Shown here: piece after piece, positions 1 to 7,708 of the stretch
How the letters are laid out: each line of letters starts with the position of its first letter
How positions within the stretch are numbered: position 1 is the stretch's first letter
NCBI RefSeq assembly: GCF_964187635.1
Contig: NZ_CAXLMO010000115.1
Coordinates: 1 to 28,185, forward strand
Length of the DNA: 28,185 bases
Reading direction: 5' to 3'
Source of the DNA: Seribacter sulfatis
Lineage (GTDB): Bacteria; Verrucomicrobiota; Verrucomicrobiia; Opitutales; Seribacteraceae
Notes under the pieces: generated by a model
Told to the model about the DNA's origin: nothing
Seen by the model: only the letters and a program-made list of their open reading frames with translations
Database searches by the model: none
Position numbers and translations under genes: made by a program

Positions 1-713
1 AGGGTTTGTAACCCGAAGACGGGTACATCGAATCGTGTATCTTGACTGGGCTTGCCGAGTTTTACAAAAAGACAGTTTTTTGCCCCAAATGTTCCGGCTC
101 GTTCGAGCATGGCATTTGTGCCTTCGAAGGCTTCGACTGCCAATACCGTACCCCGGCTCACCACTACGCCCTGACCCACATCAAGCCGGGCATTTTCGCG
201 GGCGATCTCAATGCCATGGGCGAGGTGCTGGGGATCGATTTTTTCCTTCCCTTTGACTATCATTCCCTCCTCGGTCATGTCTTCATCCATAAAGACCCGT
301 GCGTCGAGTAGGTGGACACCTGATTTTTCAATTTCATCACCAATTGCGCCAAATATAGTTTCCGCATTTTTGCGATCCAGTCCGGCAAGCATACGAATGG
401 CTTTAAGATCCGGGTGTAATCCGCGAAAGAGTTTTCCCGGGGTTACTTGTCCCGCCATTACCGCATAGCCGGAATTGAATTTTTTTAATTCCTTGAGAAG
501 TTTTCCGACCTGTCCGACCTTAACCGCGGATCGTTCATGGACTGGGAATGAACTAATTAACTTCTCTGATGTTTCTCCGCCCAATTCGATCAGTCGGACC
601 GCAATTCCGGCAGACCGAGCTCGTTCGGCCAGTAAAATAGGATAGGTTCCCTTCCCCGCAATAAGAGCAAGCGGTTTGCTGGCGTCAAAATTGTCGGGTA
701 AAAAACGACTCAT
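1..713 (-). CDS. lpxI: UDP-2,3-diacylglucosamine pyrophosphatase LpxI (3' end outside window)
   Basis: The reverse strand is open from the ATG at 713 to the window edge (237 codons, no stop), so the C-terminus is missing. Family members are about 270-280 residues, so only a few dozen residues are lost. The translation starts MSRFLPDNFDASKPLALIAG and contains an early GKGTYP loop, a central MAGQVTPG segment, then AVEAFEGTNAMLERAG and DTRFDVPVFG, which I recognise as conserved LpxI (DUF1009) blocks. LpxI hydrolyses UDP-2,3-diacylglucosamine to lipid X in lipid A synthesis at the cytoplasmic face of the inner membrane, and replaces LpxH in many bacteria. It starts 10 bases after the leuS stop, so it is probably cotranscribed with leuS. 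There is no Shine-Dalgarno in the gap. Its presence implies a lipid A-type outer membrane. Confidence 0.88.
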   Translation of the reverse strand, partial: MSRFLPDNFDASKPLALIAGKGTYPILLAERARSAGIAVRLIELGGETSEKLISSFPVHERSAVKVGQVGKLLKELKKFNSGYAVMAGQVTPGKLFRGLHPDLKAIRMLAGLDRKNAETIFGAIGDEIEKSGVHLLDARVFMDEDMTEEGMIVKGKEKIDPQHLAHGIEIARENARLDVGQGVVVSRGTVLAVEAFEGTNAMLERAGTFGAKNCLFVKLGKPSQDTRFDVPVFGLQT

Positions 714-723
714 TACTAAAAGG

Positions 724-3297
724 TTAGCCTTTTACCGCAAGGTTTACGAGTTTTCCCGGAACGTAAATTTCTTTCATGATTTCTTTACCGGTTGTGAATG
801 CCAGTACTTTTTCATGCTCTTTCGCAGTCGCAATGATTTCTTCTTTACTTGCGTCCTTGGCAAAATTTGCTTCTCCACGAAGCTTACCATTTACCTGAAA
901 GACAATGGTTATCTCATCGCTTACCAGTAATTCTTTACGAGCGACTGGCCATGGTTGATTCACGATTGATTCGGTACCCCCCAATTTCTGCCATAGTTCT
1001 TCAGATAGGTGGGGAGCAAGGGGGGCAAGAAGTTGTAAGAGTATTTTGATTGTCCCGTCAGAAAAGGTATCCATTTTTTGCAGATGGTTCGCTAGAATCA
1101 TCATTTGAGAGATTGCGACATTGAAACGCAGATTTTCAATAGACTCCGTTACTTTGAGAATAGTTTCGTGTAAAAGCCGAAGGGTTTCAGGATTCTTTTC
1201 TTCGCCTGCTGAGTGTTTTTCTGAAGAACTTGCTTCGCGAAAAACTTTTTTGAGAAATCGATGTACTCCCTCAATTCCCTTCTCGCTCCATGGTTTTACT
1301 GCTTCCAGTGGACCGAGAAACATTTCAAAAAGTCGAAGTGAGTCGGCACCGTAGGCATCAATCACCACATCCGGACTGACCACATTACCTACACTTTTAG
1401 ACATTTTGTTACCATCTTCTCCCAAAATTAAGCCTTGGTGGAATAATTTTTTATAAGGTTCAGGGTGTGCGAGTACCCCTTCGTCGTGAAGGAACCGATG
1501 CCAAAAGCGGGCGTAAAGCAGGTGAAGTACCGCATGCTCTGCTCCACCGATATAGAAATCTGGACCTCCCCAGTACGCTTCTTTTTCAGAATCAACTAAG
1601 TTTTCAGTATTATTGGGATCGAGGTAGCGAAGGTGGTACCAGCAAGACCCCGCCCATTGTGGCATAGTATTAGTCTCCCGGGTTGCGGATACCCAGCTTT
1701 GTCCATCTGGCTTCGATTCGCTTCGGGAAAGAGATTGACCGGTGGAAAGATCAAACCAAATTTCAAGCCAGTCGGGAATTGTGGCCAGCGGGCTTTCCCC
1801 GGTTCCCGATGGCTGATATTTTTCAACATCGGGCAATTGTAAAGGAAGTTCAGACTCTGGAAGAGGTAGTGCATAGAGGGTGACTCCATCCTTATCGGAA
1901 GTAACCGGCTCCTCTGGTAAAAGATCTCGAATAACTCCGGTGGTTGCCTTTGCTTTTTCAAAATCCTGGTGGGATACCCAAACCAGTGGGATTGGTTCTC
2001 CCCAGTAGCGTTGTCGCGAAAAAATCCAGTCGCGTAATTTATAATTCACCGCACCTTTCCCCATATCTTTTGATTCGAGATCGGTAATTATTTTGGCTTT
2101 GCATTCATCGGCCTCCATCCCGTCGTACTCAGCAGAATTAACCATAATTCCTGGTCCAGAATAGGGGAGCTTGGCTTTTTCTTCATCTCCATCTATGCGA
2201 GCGATTACTCGCGTGATTGGAATTCCGAATTTTTCCGCAAATTCAAAGTCCCTTTCATCATGAGCTGGTACTGCCATGATTGCACCGGTTCCGTAAGTAA
2301 TAAGGACATAATCTGCAACCCAGACAGGAACTTTTTCTCCACTTACTGGATTGAGGCAATAACTCCCTGTGAACACACCTGATTTATCTTTGGCAAGATC
2401 TGTCCGGTCGAGGTCGCTCTTTTTAGCGGCTAACTCAATGTAAGCTTTTACTTCATCTTTGTTTTCTGGACTGACAAGTTTGTCAAGAAGCGGGTGTTCG
2501 GGTGCTACCACCATGTAAGTAGCACCGAAAAGAGTATCGGGACGGGTGGTGTAGACCTCCAATTTCTCCTCCATTCCCTCGATTGAAAATTGAACCTCGG
2601 CACCTTCCGAGCGGCCAATCCATGCCTTTTGTTGTCGCTTGGTGGAGTTCGGCCAATCGAGATCGTCCAATCCGGCGATTAACTTTTCTGCATAGGCCGT
2701 AATGCGAAGAACCACCTGTCTTAGATTTCGCCTTTCCACCGGATGACCACCCACTTCAGATTTTCCATTGACCACTTCCTCATTTGCGAGAACAGCAAGT
2801 AAGTTGGGACACCACCAAACGGGTTTTTCAGCTACATAGGCAAGTCCCCGTTGGAAAAGTTTTAAGAAAATCCACTGGGTCCATCGATAATAGTCGGGAT
2901 CGGTCGTGTTAATTTCACGGTCCCAGTCGATCGCAAATCCGATACTTTTAATTTGTCGTCTAAAATTATCTACATTTTCCTGAGTGGTAACCGATGGATG
3001 GGTTCCAGTTTTAATTGCGTATTGTTCTGCAGGTAAACCGAAAGCATCCCAACCCATTGGATGAAGTACATTAAAACCGCATGCCTTTTTGTATCGAGCG
3101 AGAATATCAGAGGCGACATAACCTTCCGGGTGTCCAATATGTAAACCGGCACCTGAGGGGTAGGGGAACATATCCAACGCATAAAACTTTGGTTTTTCTG
3201 AGTTATCCTCCGCTCGGAAAGTCTTTTCTTCTTCCCAAAATTTCTGCCATTTTTTCTCGATTTCGAGAAAGTCGTATTGTTTTTCTTCGTCTGCCAT
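724..3297 (-). CDS. leuS: Leucyl-tRNA synthetase
   Basis: This class I aminoacyl-tRNA synthetase of 857 residues has a normal bacterial LeuRS length and charges tRNA-Leu in the cytoplasm. The PYPSGAGLHIGHPEGY block holds the HIGH signature (H53-H56). The CP1 editing domain lies around 225-420, with TTRPDTLFGATYM and the AVPAHDERD motif that carries the editing Asp. KMSKS is at 631-635. The zinc-loop region (WCP...LANEEVVNG...GGHPV) has lost most of the Cys ligands found in E. coli LeuRS; this Cys-poor form occurs in several phyla. The usual RQW(M/F) of that region reads RQVV here. A segment before TNTMPQWAGSCWY is longer than in E. coli. MADEEKQYDF is a typical family N-terminus, so the start at 3297 is secure although no Shine-Dalgarno precedes it. 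lpxI follows after 10 bases. Confidence 0.97.
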   Translation of the reverse strand: MADEEKQYDFLEIEKKWQKFWEEEKTFRAEDNSEKPKFYALDMFPYPSGAGLHIGHPEGYVASDILARYKKACGFNVLHPMGWDAFGLPAEQYAIKTGTHPSVTTQENVDNFRRQIKSIGFAIDWDREINTTDPDYYRWTQWIFLKLFQRGLAYVAEKPVWWCPNLLAVLANEEVVNGKSEVGGHPVERRNLRQVVLRITAYAEKLIAGLDDLDWPNSTKRQQKAWIGRSEGAEVQFSIEGMEEKLEVYTTRPDTLFGATYMVVAPEHPLLDKLVSPENKDEVKAYIELAAKKSDLDRTDLAKDKSGVFTGSYCLNPVSGEKVPVWVADYVLITYGTGAIMAVPAHDERDFEFAEKFGIPITRVIARIDGDEEKAKLPYSGPGIMVNSAEYDGMEADECKAKIITDLESKDMGKGAVNYKLRDWIFSRQRYWGEPIPLVWVSHQDFEKAKATTGVIRDLLPEEPVTSDKDGVTLYALPLPESELPLQLPDVEKYQPSGTGESPLATIPDWLEIWFDLSTGQSLSRSESKPDGQSWVSATRETNTMPQWAGSCWYHLRYLDPNNTENLVDSEKEAYWGGPDFYIGGAEHAVLHLLYARFWHRFLHDEGVLAHPEPYKKLFHQGLILGEDGNKMSKSVGNVVSPDVVIDAYGADSLRLFEMFLGPLEAVKPWSEKGIEGVHRFLKKVFREASSSEKHSAGEEKNPETLRLLHETILKVTESIENLRFNVAISQMMILANHLQKMDTFSDGTIKILLQLLAPLAPHLSEELWQKLGGTESIVNQPWPVARKELLVSDEITIVFQVNGKLRGEANFAKDASKEEIIATAKEHEKVLAFTTGKEIMKEIYVPGKLVNLAVKG

Positions 3298-3442
3298 TTT
3301 TTAATTTAAGTGAGGTTTAAGATGAAGACTTTCTTTGGATTTGGCAAAAGTAAACCCTGGTGATTGTAGGTGTTGGGAAAGCTGCGAATCTACGAAATAA
3401 AAGATTTTGCAAGTAAACAGGTTGCTCGCTGCGGTTTTAATT

Positions 3443-4360
3443 TCAATTCTGCCCGGATTTCTTTTCTTCCAGTAACTTCTTAATTAGTTCCATTTCTCCG
3501 GCAATTTTTTCCATTTTTAACTGTAAGTCGTAAATTCCGTCGCGCAAGGGTTCAGGACTGGTTTTTCTACGAATTAATTCTTGTTTTATTTTCATTTCAG
3601 CATTCGATTCGTCCATGCTGTTCATAATGACTCCGATTACAAGATTCAGTACAATCATGGTTCCAATTAATACAAAACTCACAAAGAATAAAGCCCCCCC
3701 AAGAGGCGAGGCGGATGAAATTGGGCTCCATTTAGCTAGGTCATTGGAACTGTAACCGTAATTTTCTGATCCATACATATTGATATACATTACATCGGTC
3801 CAATCTTCTAAAGTAACCACCCGAAAAAGAGAGAGAATGGAAGTTTGGAGATTTCTAAAGTGTATGGGGTCATTTTCCGCAAATAAAAATACCGCCATCG
3901 TGCCATAGATATAAAAAAGAAGAAAAAGCAGGATACTGACATAGAACATCGACGGTAGACTTCTTAGTAGGCAACTGACAAGGAGTTGGAGTTTTGGAAT
4001 TGCCGATACCAAGCGAAGAACTCGAAGGATACGTGCTAACCTAAGAACGGGAAGGAAGTCCCCACCCAAATGGATGACAGGACCGAGCAAGCAGGCGACG
4101 ACAATAATAAAATCAAAAACATTCCATGGATTTTTAAAATAATTTTGGGGACGATTTCCTTCTGCTAGAATTTTAATGACTGCCTCAATTACAAAAATTC
4201 CCAAAATGAATGAATCCAAGGTGTTGAGAACGATGGCATGCTCCCCAGCAAATGCTTTGAAGGTTTGAACGCCTACCACAACTCCTGCAAGTAGTATGGT
4301 GACCAGTATAAGCCTTTGAAAAAATTTACTGTTAACAATCGATTTACAATTCGAACTCAT
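3443..4360 (-). CDS. Single-domain voltage-gated cation channel, NaChBac/NavAb type
   Basis: This 305-residue ion transport protein has six membrane segments: S1 about 14-34, S2 48-66, S3 80-98, S4 103-120, S5 136-160, S6 222-248. S4 carries Arg at 107, 110, 113 and 116, the every-third-residue pattern of a voltage sensor. S3 has the conserved Asp83. The pore loop reads FRVVTLEDWTD, with the filter at 183-189. Sodium channels of this family have TLESW, and the engineered calcium channel CavAb has TLDDWSD. The two extra acidic residues (D186, D189) therefore suggest calcium or mixed selectivity; this is inferred. The loop between filter and S6 (190-220) is long. Residues 272-300 look like the C-terminal tetramerisation coiled coil. 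A GGAGA at about 10 bases from the ATG and a 14-base palindrome lie upstream. Confidence 0.88.
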   Translation of the reverse strand: MSSNCKSIVNSKFFQRLILVTILLAGVVVGVQTFKAFAGEHAIVLNTLDSFILGIFVIEAVIKILAEGNRPQNYFKNPWNVFDFIIVVACLLGPVIHLGGDFLPVLRLARILRVLRLVSAIPKLQLLVSCLLRSLPSMFYVSILLFLLFYIYGTMAVFLFAENDPIHFRNLQTSILSLFRVVTLEDWTDVMYINMYGSENYGYSSNDLAKWSPISSASPLGGALFFVSFVLIGTMIVLNLVIGVIMNSMDESNAEMKIKQELIRRKTSPEPLRDGIYDLQLKMEKIAGEMELIKKLLEEKKSGQN

Positions 4361-4380
4361 GGGGGAAAATCTCCGTTGTC

Positions 4381-4394
4381 AATAGGTACCTATT
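4381..4394. promoter_or_regulatory. 14-base perfect palindrome upstream of the channel gene
   Basis: AATAGGTACCTATT equals its own reverse complement. It lies 21-34 bases before the channel ATG at 4360, in the 125-base gap after the helicase gene. Position and symmetry fit an operator for a dimeric regulator, but there is no second copy or known regulator to support this, and the gap is AT-rich. Confidence 0.3.
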
Positions 4395-4485
4395 ACGAAT
4401 ACTCAGTTACAATATATAAAATAAAAATGGGGGGCAAATGCGAAGACTGAATAAAAGCTGATTCACCCGGTCGATCTGGTTTTAC

Positions 4486-5805
4486 TTAATGTCGGTTCCT
4501 GGATCGATTTCGCGGTCTATTTTGGGAGGGTGAAGAATTATTCGGATTCGGTTTCCTTGAAAATCTTCTCTGCTGGGGTCTGCTTCTATTCGAAAATTCA
4601 TCCTCTCTGGTTTTATTTTCCACTTTTGGCAATTCGGGGGTTTCTTTTTCTGGTATTGGTTTGCGGAGTAACTTCTCAATACTTTTAAGTTGGTCCGCCT
4701 CGTCTTTTCCACAAAATGAGAATGCCTCTCCCTCTGCACCCGCACGGGCGGTACGACCAATTCTATGGACATAGGTTTCAGCTTCCACCGGAAGGTCAAA
4801 ATTAATAACATGTGTCACATTATTGATATCCAATCCGCGTGCTGCCACATCGGTAGCAATCAATGCGCGAGAAGAACCGCTTTTAAAATTTTGGAGTGCC
4901 TTGGTTCGGGCAGCCTGGCTTTTATTTCCATGAATTGCGGCACAAGAGATTTCTACACTCTGGAGTTTTTTTGCCACTCGGTTTGCCATGTGTTTCATCT
5001 GGGTAAAGACGACCACTTTTTTTAAATCCTCATTTTCAAAAAGTTTGAGAAGCAGATTTAATTTACTACTTTTGGGAACTCGAAAAAGAGATTGTTTGAT
5101 CCTGTCCACAGCTGGTTCCTTTGGTGCGATTGAAACCCGAATAGGATTTTTCCGCACCATAGAAAGAGCAAGTTTTTCCATCGCTGGGGGCATGGTTGCA
5201 GAGAAGAATAAGGTTTGTCTATCCTCAGGGACAACCTTGAGAATTCTTCGAATCGCATGAATAAATCCCATGTCTAGCATACGATCGACCTCATCAAGGA
5301 TAAAACAGGAAATTTCTTCCAGGTGGATATACCCCTGATCCATTAAATCGATTAACCTGCCTGGAGTAGCAACTAGAATATTCACTCCTCTTCGCAATGC
5401 ATTTACCTGTGGTTTTTGTCCCACACCTCCAAAAATAACAGTGTGACGAAAGGGAAGGTTAGTGCCATATTTTTCTATACTTTCTCCAATTTGTGAGGCA
5501 AGTTCACGAGTGGGCGCAAGCATTAAAACTTTAGGGTTTCGTGTTTTAAACTGACGATCGTTAGCCTGCATTCTTTGTAACAGAGGAAGCGAAAATGCTG
5601 CCGTCTTGCCCGTTCCCGTCTGGGCAATCCCAATCACATCTTTCCCTTCAGAAATGGGATGCATGCATTGCTCTTGGATCGGAGTTGGCTTTGTATAGGA
5701 TTGTTCAATAAGTGCCTTTTTGATCTCGGCACAATATTCTTGAAACACACCCTGTAACGGTACTGCGTTTGAGGGAACAATATTTTGTTCGTTATTATTT
5801 TTCAT
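4486..5805 (-). CDS. DEAD-box ATP-dependent RNA helicase, RhlE-like
   Basis: A 439-residue helicase that unwinds short RNA duplexes, typically in ribosome assembly or RNA decay. The Q-motif region YTKPTPIQEQ is at 37-46, motif I AQTGTGKT at 61-68, Ia PTRELA at 98-103, motif II DEVD at 171-174 followed by RMLDMGF, motif III SAT at 202-204, and motif VI HRIGRTARAG at 347-356. RMLDMGF and the DE.DQLKSIEKLL segment after motif VI point to the RhlE subgroup. Motif II is DEVD, where the family has DEAD; Asp and Glu for Mg-ATP are retained, so activity is expected. The tail from about 395 is rich in Arg, Pro, Asn and Ser, a typical RNA-binding extension. A 230-base non-coding stretch precedes it; long leaders are known for cold-regulated helicase genes, but nothing here shows that regulation directly. 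Confidence 0.94.
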   Translation of the reverse strand: MKNNNEQNIVPSNAVPLQGVFQEYCAEIKKALIEQSYTKPTPIQEQCMHPISEGKDVIGIAQTGTGKTAAFSLPLLQRMQANDRQFKTRNPKVLMLAPTRELASQIGESIEKYGTNLPFRHTVIFGGVGQKPQVNALRRGVNILVATPGRLIDLMDQGYIHLEEISCFILDEVDRMLDMGFIHAIRRILKVVPEDRQTLFFSATMPPAMEKLALSMVRKNPIRVSIAPKEPAVDRIKQSLFRVPKSSKLNLLLKLFENEDLKKVVVFTQMKHMANRVAKKLQSVEISCAAIHGNKSQAARTKALQNFKSGSSRALIATDVAARGLDINNVTHVINFDLPVEAETYVHRIGRTARAGAEGEAFSFCGKDEADQLKSIEKLLRKPIPEKETPELPKVENKTREDEFSNRSRPQQRRFSRKPNPNNSSPSQNRPRNRSRNRH

Positions 5806-5972
5806 AGGTTTATCCGGAAGTTATACAAACCTCCGAACGCCGGATACGAACAAAAGCATAAACACTACAATGAAACAAAATGGAATTTAACTGGTATGTT
5901 TAATTAATTACACCCAACTCAATTCAATCGCATGTCCCAACCACACGCTATATACAATAGAACAATGTGTAA

Positions 5973-5987
5973 TTAGGCAACGCCTAA
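5973..5987. terminator. Small hairpin downstream of the phosphatase-like gene
   Basis: TTAGGC-AAC-GCCTAA forms a perfect 6-base-pair stem with a 3-base loop, about 50 bases beyond the stop of the minus-strand gene ending at 6036. There is no clear T-run after it, so a terminator role is only suggested by position. Confidence 0.25.
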
Positions 5988-6035
5988 AGAACTAACCTGC
6001 AGTCTTATAGTTTGCCGAAACTGTTCTGGGATTCC

Positions 6036-6638
6036 TTAACCGATTAAAGACGGAAGTTGTGCGTAAAGCTTGGAACAACCGTATCCAATCGAAGAAACGA
6101 TTTCATCGTAATGGTCATCGACATCCTCATCCTCACCCCTTTCGTAGGGATCCTGAATGTAGGGATCACTCCCAGGAGAAAAGAATATACCAAGCGGGCG
6201 TGATAGTCCGCGGATAAATGATTTGTGTAAATTTACAAACTCTTCACTTTCATGATCTAGAGTAATTATGATGTCTGCACTCGCAAGATCTGGAATTGTT
6301 GCGAATCTGGAAAACCCTTGTAAGAAATATCCGAGTTTAGTTGAAAATTTACTCATTCTCGCATCAATTGGACATTGATCATAGGCTTCGGTTACACCTC
6401 GTGATGAGGTACGGACTCTCCCAAATAATTGAGTTCCTTCAAGAAGAGTACGCATCATTTCTCTGGCAAGAGGGGAGCGCGACATTCCTCTCTTGCTCAG
6501 AAATAATATTTTAGTGAGTTCGTTACCACCGTAGGATTGATGATCCGCGTTATTCGAAGGAAGATTAGGACGAGAGAAATTGTCGTCGATGTTGTGGGAA
6601 GATTTTTCTTTGTTCCAAGGTTTGTTTGTATTGTTCAT
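6036..6638 (-). CDS. Low-molecular-weight protein tyrosine phosphatase homologue lacking the catalytic Cys
   Basis: A 200-residue protein. Residues 1-42 are polar and probably disordered. From 43 the sequence follows the LMW-PTP fold: TKILFLSKRGMSRSPLARE aligns with the usual ILFVCLGNICRSPMAE phosphate loop. The nucleophilic Cys of CX5RS is Ser48 (codon AGC, one base from TGC) and the second Cys is Ser53; Arg54-Ser55 remain. A later segment, SADIIITLDHESEEF, matches the family's 'D.IV.MD..N' strand. DPY at 158-160 (or DPY at 163-165) sits where the general-acid Asp-Pro is expected, followed by the C-terminal helix. With Ser for Cys a normal phosphatase reaction is not expected, so it may bind phosphorylated ligands instead (inference). 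No tyrosine kinase gene is adjacent. The start at 6638 has only a weak purine stretch upstream. Confidence 0.72.
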   Translation of the reverse strand: MNNTNKPWNKEKSSHNIDDNFSRPNLPSNNADHQSYGGNELTKILFLSKRGMSRSPLAREMMRTLLEGTQLFGRVRTSSRGVTEAYDQCPIDARMSKFSTKLGYFLQGFSRFATIPDLASADIIITLDHESEEFVNLHKSFIRGLSRPLGIFFSPGSDPYIQDPYERGEDEDVDDHYDEIVSSIGYGCSKLYAQLPSLIG

Positions 6639-6679
6639 TGTAGTTTTTCCGCCAGGTTCAACAATTGTTATATAAAGAT

Positions 6680-6707
6680 GTTATAGTATAATAAATTAAA
6701 GTATCAA
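6680..6707 (-). promoter_or_regulatory. Candidate sigma-70-type promoter for the phosphatase-like gene
   Basis: Reading the minus strand, TTGATA (6707-6702) and TATAAC (6685-6680) are separated by 16 bases, about 42 bases before the ATG at 6638. Both hexamers match the consensus well. The region is AT-rich, so chance matches are likely. Confidence 0.35.
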
Positions 6708-6916
6708 ATTTGAGACAAATTATTACCGTTTTCGTAAAAGTCGAAAAAGTTAAATTAATCCTTCCATCTTACCATTTTGCACATCTTATGCCAAGTATAG
6801 AATAAGAAATATTTTGTTTAAAATTCACACCTCTATTTATGTGGTTTAAACCCGAGCAATTTAATTTAAGTCTCTGTCTACCATTGATTTAGCTTATGCC
6901 TGGATTGTGCGTTTTA

Positions 6917-6937
6917 GTTTGAAATAAAATTTCAAAC
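6917..6937. terminator. Perfect 9-base-pair inverted repeat after the VOC gene
   Basis: GTTTGAAAT and ATTTCAAAC are separated by AAA and pair without mismatch. The repeat starts 73 bases beyond the minus-strand stop at 7010. It is AT-rich with only a weak T-run after it, so it may be a weak terminator, an RNA 3' end stabiliser or a protein-binding site. Confidence 0.35.
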
Positions 6938-7009
6938 GATCCTTGGTAATAAAATTTCAGGAATCAATAATCTATACAGCCTCAATTGATAAGGTTTATT
7001 GGAGTAAGA

Positions 7010-7561
7010 TTACTGCTTTTTTTGGAGAGTCTTTGTTAATGGACCCACAATTTCTACAAAGTTGCCATCCGGATCTTTAAGCATCAGAAGGCAGATATCT
7101 TGCGGTAATCCTTCAGGGAGAACCTGGGGGCTTTGTGCGTATGGTTGATAACCATATTTTTTTGCCCGGGAAATAACTTTTTCAACATTATTTACGAATA
7201 AGGTAAGATAGGAAAATCCGGCAGTAGAATGTATGTAGGGCTGTTTCACAATGCGGGTTGGCTTTTTTCCAGCCACTTGCATTAGCTTCAGTTTGGTGGA
7301 ACTGTTTTCATCCCCTAGGCGTAGCACATGAATGTTCAGTTCAGTTCCATCTGTTAAACCCACTAACTTGGGGAATTTTCCGGACACTTTAAAACCATCT
7401 TTTTCCTGAAAACCAACAACTTCCTTATAAAATTGAAGAGACTTTTCAATATCAGTGACTACAAGGCCAATATCAATAGTCTGGTTTGCAAAATTAGATT
7501 TCTCCCCCGCGCTTCCAATAAGAGTTGATAAAATAAAGAGTAAAAGGAGACAGGTTTTCAT
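7010..7561 (-). CDS. Exported glyoxalase/VOC-fold protein
   Basis: A 183-residue protein with a clear signal peptide (about 1-18, MKTCLLLLFILSTLIGSAG) and one VOC module pair. The first half begins IDIGLVVTDIEKSLQFYKEVVGF, the hallmark 'H.gl.V.D...s..FY...lGf' strand-helix. The second half has FSYLTLFVNNVEKVISRAKKYG and ends DPDGNFVEIVGP. Of the usual metal ligands only the final Glu (in NFVEIVGP) is plain; the first His position is Asp30 and the third is Tyr. Metal-dependent lyase chemistry is therefore doubtful, and a binding role or other metal set is possible. It is transcribed divergently from the sulfatase with 147 bases between them. Exported VOC proteins next to sulfatases may share a substrate pathway, but the sequence does not show which. 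Confidence 0.82.
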   Translation of the reverse strand: MKTCLLLLFILSTLIGSAGEKSNFANQTIDIGLVVTDIEKSLQFYKEVVGFQEKDGFKVSGKFPKLVGLTDGTELNIHVLRLGDENSSTKLKLMQVAGKKPTRIVKQPYIHSTAGFSYLTLFVNNVEKVISRAKKYGYQPYAQSPQVLPEGLPQDICLLMLKDPDGNFVEIVGPLTKTLQKKQ

Positions 7562-7708
7562 TGGATTAATTAAATGAGTAAAAGGAATAGAAAATAGTAA
7601 ACTGCCAAGAATACTTTTTCTGACCTTTTACCCGCAAGCTCATAAAATAATATGTTTTTAAATATATTTCATACTTGATCAAAATGTCGCTCTATCTTTT
7701 AGGTAGTA

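Larger units (their letters stand above)
6639..7009. other. 371-base intergenic region, AT-rich
   Basis: No open frame here looks like a gene. Near 6680-6707 there is a promoter-like pair for the phosphatase-like gene, and at 6917-6937 a perfect 9-base inverted repeat close to the 3' end of the VOC gene. The 200 bases between hold nothing that I recognise. Confidence 0.6.
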
